Shown here: one piece after another, positions 14,185-20,443 of the stretch
Numbering within the stretch: position 1 is the stretch's first letter
Layout: every line of letters starts with the position of its first letter
Assembly (NCBI GenBank): GCA_002377985.1
Contig: DFQW01000135.1
Span: 1 to 20,443 of the forward strand
Source: Halieaceae bacterium UBA3479
GTDB lineage: Bacteria > Pseudomonadota > Gammaproteobacteria > Pseudomonadales > Halieaceae
DNA: 20,443 bases
Direction of reading: 5' to 3'
The notes under the pieces: model-generated
Told to the model about the DNA's origin: nothing
The model's database searches: none
The model's input: only the letters and a program-made list of their open reading frames with translations
Translations under genes and position numbers: made by a program

Positions 14185-16163
14185 TTCCCGAACTCGGCCA
14201 TATTTCACTGATTATTGCTTTTGGTCTGGCCATCGGCCTGACAGCCATTCCCTTCTGGGGTAGCCTCCGGGGCCATGTGGCTGCGATGAACCTTGCCCCC
14301 TCACTCGCCGTGGGTGTTTTGGTTTTCACGGCCATTGCTTTTGCGCTTCTCGCCGCCAGTTTTTTGCAAGATGATTTCTCGGTCGCCGTGGTTGCGGCCA
14401 ATTCAAACAGCCTCCTGCCGCCCCTATTCAAGTTCTCTGCGCTGTGGGGTAATCACGAGGGGTCTTTGCTGCTATGGGTATTGATACTCGCGGGGTGGAT
14501 GACGGCCGTCGCCTGTTTGAGCCGCGGTTTGCCGCTGGCCATGATTGCGCGCGTGCTCAGTGTTATGGGGTTGATTGCCGTCGGTTTTCTGGCGTTTTCT
14601 CTACTCACTTCTAACCCCTTCGAGCGCTTGTTACCCAACACGCCGCTTGATGGCAGTGACCTTAATCCATTGCTGCAGGATCCCGGGCTTATCATTCACC
14701 CGCCCTTACTTTACATGGGCTATGTGGGATTATCCGTGCCCTTTGCTTTTGCGATTGCGGCACTCGTGGGCGGGCGGTTGGATGCCTCATGGGCGCGTTG
14801 GTCAAGGCCGTGGACCAATGTCGCGTGGGGATTTCTCACGCTTGGGATTATGTTGGGCAGTTGGTGGGCTTACTACGAGTTGGGGTGGGGTGGCTGGTGG
14901 TTCTGGGACCCCGTCGAAAATGCCTCCTTTATGCCCTGGTTGATGGGCACGGCGTTGGTCCACAGTTTGGCGGTCACGGAGAAGCGGGGCGTGTTCCGGT
15001 CTTGGACGGTCCTGTTGGCAATCTTTGCTTTCTCGCTGTCGCTGCTCGGCACCTTTCTCGTGCGGTCGGGCGTGCTAACCAGCGTTCATGCGTTTGCCGC
15101 TGATCCCGAGCGCGGCCTTTTTATTCTGGTATTTTTGGCTTTGGTCGTGGGCGGATCACTGTTGCTCTACGCGCTGAGAGCGCCGACAGTGGCCAGTCGC
15201 GTCGGCTATGCAGTGATTTCCAGAGAGTCGCTGCTGATGGTCAACAATCTTGTTTTCACCGTTGCCGCGACGACCGTTCTTTTGGGGACTTTGTTTCCCC
15301 TGGTCATGGACGCGCTGTCGTTGGGTAAATATTCTGTGGGCCCGCCCTATTTCAATGCCGTGTTTGTGCCCTTGATGGCGTTATTGATGCCGTTTATGAC
15401 GGTGGGGCCGATTTCCCGTTGGCGACAGGACGCTCCGCGGCGCTGGCTGCAGGAGTTGCTGGGTCCGGCCATTGCGGTAGTGGTTTTGGCGCCGATCTTG
15501 TCTGCGCTGATGTTTGACTTCAATGTCTGGGTTGCTCTGGCCGTGTTGCTCGCGGGGTGGGTGGCTGTGGGGGTGTTGCGCGACCTATGGCACAGGTTGA
15601 CGGCGGGGCGTTCCGGGGCGCTGCAGTGGCGTAGGCTATCCCCCAGTTTTGTTGGCATGACCCTTGCCCATCTCGGTTTTGCTGCCGTGGTGCTCGGGGC
15701 GGTTGTTGTTACTCAGCACTCAGAGGAGCGAGATTTGAGAATGGCTGAGGGTGACAGCGCCGAGCTGGGCGGCTTCCGGTTCGAGCTGACGCGTATTGGT
15801 CAGCAGCCCGGCGCTAATTACATAGCCGACCAGGCTTTTTTTGTGGTCACTGAGGGCGACAATGCGATCGCGACGCTGGTACCGGAAAAAAGACGTTATC
15901 TGGCCAGCGGCCAGGTCATGACGGAGGCGGCTATTGACGCAGGTCTCCTGCGTGACCTTTACATTGCCCTGGGTGAGCCTGTGGGCGAGGGTGCATGGGC
16001 GGTCCGTCTGCAATATAAACCAATGGTGCGCTGGCTTTGGGTTGGGTCTTTCCTTATCGGTTTTGGCGCTCTTGTCACAGCGCTGGATCGCCGCTATCGC
16101 GTGCAGCTAGCCAGCCGGCAAGAGCCTGAGCCGGCGGGTCAGGGTTTCGAGTTTGCAGGTTAG
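14181..16163 (+). CDS. ccmF: CcmF, cytochrome c haem lyase subunit
   Basis: The 660-residue inner-membrane protein has many helices and the haem-binding motif WGGWWFWDPVEN (236-247). Conserved histidines flank it at His173 (IIHPPLLYMG) and His261 (ALVHSLAV). A periplasmic C-terminal domain (about 515-605) lies before the final helix. CcmF receives haem from CcmE and, with CcmH and CcmI, ligates it to apocytochrome c. It starts with GTG at 14181 inside the ccmE stop, without a strong ribosome site, so coupled translation is likely. It overlaps ccmG by 11 bases. Confidence 0.97.
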   Translation: MIPELGHISLIIAFGLAIGLTAIPFWGSLRGHVAAMNLAPSLAVGVLVFTAIAFALLAASFLQDDFSVAVVAANSNSLLPPLFKFSALWGNHEGSLLLWVLILAGWMTAVACLSRGLPLAMIARVLSVMGLIAVGFLAFSLLTSNPFERLLPNTPLDGSDLNPLLQDPGLIIHPPLLYMGYVGLSVPFAFAIAALVGGRLDASWARWSRPWTNVAWGFLTLGIMLGSWWAYYELGWGGWWFWDPVENASFMPWLMGTALVHSLAVTEKRGVFRSWTVLLAIFAFSLSLLGTFLVRSGVLTSVHAFAADPERGLFILVFLALVVGGSLLLYALRAPTVASRVGYAVISRESLLMVNNLVFTVAATTVLLGTLFPLVMDALSLGKYSVGPPYFNAVFVPLMALLMPFMTVGPISRWRQDAPRRWLQELLGPAIAVVVLAPILSALMFDFNVWVALAVLLAGWVAVGVLRDLWHRLTAGRSGALQWRRLSPSFVGMTLAHLGFAAVVLGAVVVTQHSEERDLRMAEGDSAELGGFRFELTRIGQQPGANYIADQAFFVVTEGDNAIATLVPEKRRYLASGQVMTEAAIDAGLLRDLYIALGEPVGEGAWAVRLQYKPMVRWLWVGSFLIGFGALVTALDRRYRVQLASRQEPEPAGQGFEFAG

Positions 16164-16713
16164 GCGCTTCATTCCGCTGCTGGGTTTCGGGTTGCTCTCT
16201 GTGCTCCTGTTCCGAGGGCTGTCTTTGGACCCTACGGCTTTACCGGCCGCCAGGTTGGGGCAGCCTTTTCCCGAGTTCGCGAAACCTGAGTTGCAATCCG
16301 GCGAGGCGATTGGCGTTGCAGATCTAAGCCAGCGCCCGGCGCTCGTCAATGTATGGGCCACCTGGTGTTACTCCTGTCGCGTTGAGCATCCCTACCTTCT
16401 CGAGCTAGCGTCGGCGGGCGTTCCTATTTACGGCCTCAACTACAAAGATGATGCGGTAAAAGCCAGAGCCTGGTTGACCCAACTGGGCGACCCTTATGCG
16501 CTTAATATTGTCGATGTCGAGGGATCGCTTGGATTGGATCTGGGGGTTTATGGGGCGCCAGAGACCTATGTGATAGATCGCGATGGCAAGATCGTCCATC
16601 GACATGTCGGCATTTTGGATTCGCGCGTTTTTCACGCCGATTTTGGCGCTTGGTTTTCCTCAGTCGTAGAGGGGACCGTGCCGCTCGCGCAGCGTGGGTC
16701 GGTGGCCAAATGA
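16153..16713 (+). CDS. ccmG: CcmG/DsbE, periplasmic thioredoxin-like oxidoreductase
   Basis: The 186-residue protein has a membrane anchor (about 6-24) and a periplasmic thioredoxin fold. The active site is WCYSC (Cys72, Cys75) within VNVWATWC, followed by GLNYKDD (94-100) and the cis-proline segment GAPET (Pro136), all typical of CcmG. It reduces apocytochrome c or CcmH so that haem can attach. The start is TTG at 16153, with AGGG about eight bases upstream, inside the end of ccmF; no ATG or GTG gives a better N-terminus. Its TGA overlaps the ccmH ATG by four bases. Confidence 0.95.
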   Translation: MQVRRFIPLLGFGLLSVLLFRGLSLDPTALPAARLGQPFPEFAKPELQSGEAIGVADLSQRPALVNVWATWCYSCRVEHPYLLELASAGVPIYGLNYKDDAVKARAWLTQLGDPYALNIVDVEGSLGLDLGVYGAPETYVIDRDGKIVHRHVGILDSRVFHADFGAWFSSVVEGTVPLAQRGSVAK

Positions 16714-17204
16714 CAGAGCGCCGGGCCGTGTCAGTCAGGAAGGGTTGTGGGCGACTGTCACTGACGTTTTGCGGCTGGATGTTGGCTGCGGCTGCTCACG
16801 CAGTTATCGAGACCTATGAATTTTCTTCGCCCGCTCTGGAGGTGCGCTATCACGCCCTCAGTCAGGAGTTAAGGTGCCCCAAATGTCAGAATCAGAATAT
16901 CGCCGATTCCAACGCGCCAATCGCGCGGGATTTGCGGGTCGTGCTGGTGGAGCAGTTGGAAGCGGGCCAGAGTGACGAGCAGATTCTGGCATTCATGGTG
17001 GCGCGCTACGGCGAATTTGTCCGCTATCGCCCCACGGTTGATCGCAACACGGCGCTGCTATGGTGGGCGCCCGTCATCCTGATCGGGGCAGGGGTGTTTG
17101 CGCTGGGCTTTCATTTTATGGGGCGAGTACGCGCCAGCCCATCGACGCTAACGGCTACTGAGGCAGCGCAGCTCAAGAAGTTGATCGAAGAAAACGCCCC
17201 ATGA
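16710..17204 (+). CDS. ccmH: CcmH, thiol-reductase subunit of the haem lyase (short form)
   Basis: The 164-residue protein has a signal peptide ending near AHA (residues 29-31), a three-helix periplasmic domain with the redox motif LRCPKCQNQ (Cys56, Cys59), and a membrane helix at about 110-132. CcmH reduces the CXXCH cysteines of apocytochrome c. In E. coli CcmH is fused to a CcmI-like domain; here the two are separate genes, as in Pseudomonas and Rhodobacter. The ATG at 16710 overlaps the ccmG stop; a longer in-frame start at 16650 lies inside ccmG and would spoil the signal peptide. Confidence 0.96.
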   Translation: MTERRAVSVRKGCGRLSLTFCGWMLAAAAHAVIETYEFSSPALEVRYHALSQELRCPKCQNQNIADSNAPIARDLRVVLVEQLEAGQSDEQILAFMVARYGEFVRYRPTVDRNTALLWWAPVILIGAGVFALGFHFMGRVRASPSTLTATEAAQLKKLIEENAP

Positions 17205-18370
17205 CTCTGTATTTTATTATTTTTACGGGAATTCTTCTGGCGGTGGCGGCGGTGTTTATCGCGCTATTGCCACGGTGGTGGCAGCGGCGCGCAGTGGCAG
17301 AGGATAATACCGACTGGTTGCGACTCAGACAGCGGGAATTAGCGGACAGCGCCCCTGAACTGCGCGAGGAGGCGGCCCTCAGGGTCATGGAAGAGGGTTT
17401 GACGCCGGCAGTCGCAGAGTCGGTGTCGCCGGCTCGGTACCCCGTTGCGGGTCCCCTCGCGGGTCTGCTGGCGCTGGTGATTCTGGTCGCCGGCCTGTAC
17501 GTGCATCTGGGAAGTCTTGAGGATGTGTCGATTTCGAGAGCGCTGGAGAAGCTTGAGGGTGCGAGCCCCAACGAGATTTCGGCGCTCATAGCGCGTATTC
17601 AGCGCCGCGCCGACCAGCGGCCAGATAATGCAGACTATTCGCTGCTGTTGGGTGAATATCATCTGTCGGCCAACGAGCCGCTGCAGGCCCTCGTCTATTT
17701 TGACAGGCTCATCGCGGGGGGTGCGGCGTCATCCGATATTTTGGGCAAAGCGGCGCAGGCTGAATTTTTATCTGCTGACCGTCAGCTCAGCGAGCGCGGG
17801 CGAACCAGAGCCGAGCAGGCATTGGCAATGGATCCCATGGCCCCGGCTGCGCTGGCGACACTGGGAATGGCAGCCTTTGAGGCAAGCGATTTCGCCGCAG
17901 CAATTCGGTATTGGGAGACGCTTCGCACTTTGGAGCCTGAAGGCTCTCCCGGCCATCAGATGCTGAGTCAGGTAATTGAGCGCGCCCACAGGGAAATGCA
18001 AGCGTCTGGCGCCACTCTCGATCTCCCCGGGTCACTCAAAGTCATCGTGTCGCTGACGGATGCGCTCACGGTGAGTGATGGGGCGATTGCCTACGTTTTT
18101 GCGCGACCCGAGCTTCAGCAAGGCGGAATGCCCATTGCTGTTTTAAGGCAGCCGGTCACAGCATGGCCCTTTAATGTGACGCTGGAGGATCGCCATTCCA
18201 TGGCGGGCCAAAAACTCTCGAGCTTCTCCGCCGTTTCCGTAGAGGTCCAGATTTCGGCAAACGGACAGCCCGGGAGAGAAAACAGTACCGCCTGGGGCCT
18301 TGTGAACACCGCTCCCGTGGGCGCTTCTGATCCTGTCACTGTGGTGCTTCAGCCCACCGGACCACGTTAA
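17201..18370 (+). CDS. ccmI: CcmI (CycH), apocytochrome c chaperone of the haem lyase
   Basis: The 389-residue protein has two membrane helices (about 3-24 and 82-104) joined by a charged cytoplasmic loop. A periplasmic tetratricopeptide-repeat region follows at about 115-265, and a beta-rich C-terminal domain runs from about 275 to 389. The repeats hold the C-terminal helix of apocytochrome c in studied homologues. The N-terminal half matches CcmI best; the C-terminal domain is like that fused to E. coli CcmH. The ATG overlaps the ccmH stop by four bases. It is the last gene of the cluster; no terminator hairpin is obvious before smc. Confidence 0.93.
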   Translation: MTLYFIIFTGILLAVAAVFIALLPRWWQRRAVAEDNTDWLRLRQRELADSAPELREEAALRVMEEGLTPAVAESVSPARYPVAGPLAGLLALVILVAGLYVHLGSLEDVSISRALEKLEGASPNEISALIARIQRRADQRPDNADYSLLLGEYHLSANEPLQALVYFDRLIAGGAASSDILGKAAQAEFLSADRQLSERGRTRAEQALAMDPMAPAALATLGMAAFEASDFAAAIRYWETLRTLEPEGSPGHQMLSQVIERAHREMQASGATLDLPGSLKVIVSLTDALTVSDGAIAYVFARPELQQGGMPIAVLRQPVTAWPFNVTLEDRHSMAGQKLSSFSAVSVEVQISANGQPGRENSTAWGLVNTAPVGASDPVTVVLQPTGPR

Positions 18371-18415
18371 TTCTCATTCAAACATAGTGTTGTTGAGCCG
18401 AAGCAGATACACTAG

Positions 18416-18487
18416 ATGTTGTGTTTCATCGTTGTCTGGGGTCCCGTGTCGATTCCGGAGAACCAGACGGGTATGCGGATACCATAA
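18416..18487 (+). CDS. 23-codon open frame ending on the smc start codon
   Basis: An ATG at 18416 opens a frame of 23 codons whose TAA at 18485-18487 overlaps the smc ATG by one base (TAATG). The peptide begins MLCFIVVWGPV, hydrophobic, and ends in a polar stretch. Internal in-frame starts occur at 18446 (GTG) and 18473 (ATG), the latter with GGAG 12 bases upstream. smc itself has only a weak ribosome site, so translation of this frame could feed smc by restart. It may equally be chance. Confidence 0.25.
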   Translation: MLCFIVVWGPVSIPENQTGMRIP

Positions 18488-20443
18488 TGCGCCTTAAATC
18501 CATCAAGCTGGCAGGCTTCAAGTCTTTTGTAGATCCGACGACGGTCCAATTTCCCGGCAACATGTGCGCGGTGGTAGGCCCCAACGGCTGCGGCAAGTCC
18601 AACATTATCGATGCAGTCCGTTGGGTTATGGGGGAAAGTTCGGCCAAGACTCTCCGCGGCGAGTCGATGACCGACGTCATTTTCAATGGGACTACCGGCC
18701 GTCAGCCGGTCAGTCAGGCCTCTATTGAGCTGATTTTTGACAATGCGCAAGGCAAGGTGGCGGGTGAGTTCGCCGCCTACAACGAAATCTCGGTCCGGCG
18801 CACTGTCACGCGGGAGGCCCAGTCCGAGTATTACCTGAATGGCGCCAAGTGCCGTCGCCGCGACATAACTGATTTGTTTCTCGGTACGGGGCTCGGGCCG
18901 CGCAGTTATGCCATTATCGAGCAAGGAGTTGTGTCGCGCCTGATCGAATCCAAGCCTGAGGAATTGCGGGTATTCATCGAAGAGGCAGCGGGTATCTCCA
19001 AGTACAAAGAGCGGCGGCGTGAGACGGAAAGCCGCATGCGCCGTACCACGGAGAATCTTGAGCGTTTAACAGATCTGCGCGATGAGTTGCAGCGCAATCT
19101 TGCGCACCTCGACAGGCAGGCGCGGGCCGCAGAGAGATATGCCGATTTAAAGGCCGAGGAGCGCGTTATCCAGAGCGAACTCTATGGCATCCAATGGCGT
19201 GACCTCAACGCCGATCGCAGTGAAGTGTCTGGCGAACTGGCAGCGTTGGACATCAAGCGAGAAGCGGCAAAAGCGGATGTTGCACACGCCGTCGCCGGTA
19301 TCGAGACGGCGCGGTCTGAACAGGTGAGTGCCAGCGACGCGCTCGCCCGCGCGCAAGAGAATTTTTATACGGTGGGAGGAGAGGTCACTCGCATTGAGCA
19401 GGCCTTGCGTTTTGCTCAGGAGCGGCGTGGGGAGTTGAAGCGGGATCTCGAGCAGACGCGGGTTTCCCTCGAGCAAACCCGACAGCATCTTGAGACTGAT
19501 CGAAAGCAGTTGCAGGAGTGGGAGACCGAATTAACGCGGCTGGAGCCGGTCTTGACTGAGCAAAGAGGAGCGGCCGCCGAGGCGGCGAGAGCACTGTCTG
19601 AGGCAGACAGAGCTGTTGAGCAGTGGTCGCAAACTTGGGACAGCTTTAACGAAGCGGCACAGGGGCCCAGCAAAACCGCAGAGGTGCAGCAGAGTCGAAT
19701 CGTTTATCTCGAGCAGGTACTCACTAAGCTGCAAGAGCGGAAGCAGCAGCTGCAGGCAGAGCAGGCTTCGCTGGACAACCCGGTTGACGCCGCCGCAACA
19801 CCATTTGCGGCGAACATAGAACAGGCAGATCGGACCATTACTGAGCTGGAGGCGCAGATCGCCGAATCCCAGCACCAGCTCCGGGAATCCCAGACGGCGA
19901 TTGAGCAAGCTCGGGGTGAGCAAGACGATGTGCGCGCCTTAATTCAGGAAAGTCGTGGACACATTGCGTCTCTTACCGCGCTGCAGCAGGCCGCACCAGA
20001 CGACAGAGCGCGCATTGCGCTGGATGACTGGATTGCCTCGTCTGCCCTGTCCTCGCTGGGGGGGCTATATACGGCGATAGAGGTCGAATCAGGCTGGGAT
20101 TCCGCGGTTGAGCAGGTGCTGGCGGAGAAGCTCTCCGCGCTGCTGATAGCCGAAACTGATGTCAATCAGCTCTCTAATATGGAGGGCATCCCCGCAGGGG
20201 CCTTTTTGTTAAGTGCCGAAGGGGGAGCGCCGACATCAGCCCCGGGCACCTTGGCGAGTTATGTCACGGGTCCGCCGAGTGTTGTGCAATGGCTGTCGGG
20301 CGTAAGGACCGCGGCTGACCTCGCGGAGGCGCGGACCTTGCTGCCCGAGCTCGAACAGCATGAATCAGTGGTGACGCGAGATGGGCATTGGTTAGGTCGG
20401 GGCTGGTACCGACGGCATTCGGATGCTGATCCGGCGGCCGGGG
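18487..20443 (+). CDS. smc: SMC, chromosome partition protein, N-terminal 652 residues (C-terminus off window)
   Basis: The frame is open from the ATG at 18487 to the right edge, giving 652 codons of about 1,150 expected. The N-terminal ATPase half has Walker A GPNGCGKSN (31-39), then DAVRWVMGE and the conserved GLGPRSYAIIEQGVVSRL and FIEEAAGISKYKERRRE. A long heptad-patterned coiled coil rich in Glu, Gln and Arg follows from about 165 to 510. The hinge begins near residue 520 (LGGLYTAIEVESGWDSAVEQVL). SMC dimers extrude DNA loops and help separate chromosomes with ScpA and ScpB. MRLKSIKLAGFKSFVDPT is the family start. The presence of SMC rather than MukB is a phylogenetic clue against the enteric group. 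Confidence 0.96.
   Translation, partial: MRLKSIKLAGFKSFVDPTTVQFPGNMCAVVGPNGCGKSNIIDAVRWVMGESSAKTLRGESMTDVIFNGTTGRQPVSQASIELIFDNAQGKVAGEFAAYNEISVRRTVTREAQSEYYLNGAKCRRRDITDLFLGTGLGPRSYAIIEQGVVSRLIESKPEELRVFIEEAAGISKYKERRRETESRMRRTTENLERLTDLRDELQRNLAHLDRQARAAERYADLKAEERVIQSELYGIQWRDLNADRSEVSGELAALDIKREAAKADVAHAVAGIETARSEQVSASDALARAQENFYTVGGEVTRIEQALRFAQERRGELKRDLEQTRVSLEQTRQHLETDRKQLQEWETELTRLEPVLTEQRGAAAEAARALSEADRAVEQWSQTWDSFNEAAQGPSKTAEVQQSRIVYLEQVLTKLQERKQQLQAEQASLDNPVDAAATPFAANIEQADRTITELEAQIAESQHQLRESQTAIEQARGEQDDVRALIQESRGHIASLTALQQAAPDDRARIALDDWIASSALSSLGGLYTAIEVESGWDSAVEQVLAEKLSALLIAETDVNQLSNMEGIPAGAFLLSAEGGAPTSAPGTLASYVTGPPSVVQWLSGVRTAADLAEARTLLPELEQHESVVTRDGHWLGRGWYRRHSDADPAAG

Noticed and set aside
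18412..18924. Minus-strand open frame of 170 codons over the start of smc
   Set aside because: It lies opposite the highly conserved SMC ATPase domain and resembles no family; it is a shadow of smc.
1..20443. Mobile elements, CRISPR, phage or defence genes
   Set aside because: No transposase, integrase, terminal repeats, spacer array or nuclease-like gene is present; all long frames are accounted for by housekeeping families.

Overview
The window reads as ordinary chromosome from a free-living, aerobic gammaproteobacterium of fairly high GC. The signs are a complete System I cytrochrome c maturation operon, a two-cysteine OxyR, the tesA/ybbA/ybbP arrangement known from Escherichia coli, TtcA, YgiQ and a 326-residue malate dehydrogenase. 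A marine group such as the Halieaceae is possible, but that placement is a guess. I see no insertion sequence, phage gene, CRISPR array, rRNA or tRNA gene, and no obvious frameshift.

Bases 1-2459 form an oxidative-stress locus. A rubrerythrin gene without the rubredoxin domain and a downstream heterodisulfide-reductase-like Fe-S protein gene, cut by the left edge, are on the minus strand. Divergent from them is oxyR. The 284-base divergent region holds a perfect inverted repeat of LysR-box form (ATC-N9-GAT) beside a good -10 hexamer, so OxyR control of rubrerythrin is a testable prediction.

Bases 2470-6120 are a tightly packed minus-strand operon: tesA (periplasmic GDSL esterase/thioesterase), a six-segment voltage-gated potassium-type channel with a C-terminal zinc ribbon, and ygiQ (radical SAM). 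Its genes overlap by 4 and 11 bases. Divergent from tesA, with the two coding regions overlapping by 8 bases at their starts, is ybbA-ybbP, an ABC exporter ATPase and its FtsX-like permease. mdh converges on ybbP.

From 10498 to 18370 the plus strand carries ttcA (tRNA 2-thiocytidine synthesis) followed by ccmA, B, C, D, E, F, G, H and I. Nearly all junctions overlap by 1-14 bases; the one real gap is the 80 bases between ccmB and ccmC. Together CcmABCD load and release haem on CcmE, CcmF and CcmH/I ligate it to apocytochrome c, and CcmG and CcmH handle the thiol chemistry. CcmH and CcmI are separate genes here. The right end (18487 onward) is the first half of smc, preceded by a 23-codon open frame that ends on the smc start codon.

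The region is mainly housekeeping and I found no convincing new multi-gene system. The observations most worth a second look are regulatory: the LysR box at rubrerythrin, the overlapping tesA/ybbA starts, the ttcA-ccmA coupling, the channel with a zinc ribbon inside the tesA-ygiQ operon, and the open frame ahead of smc.
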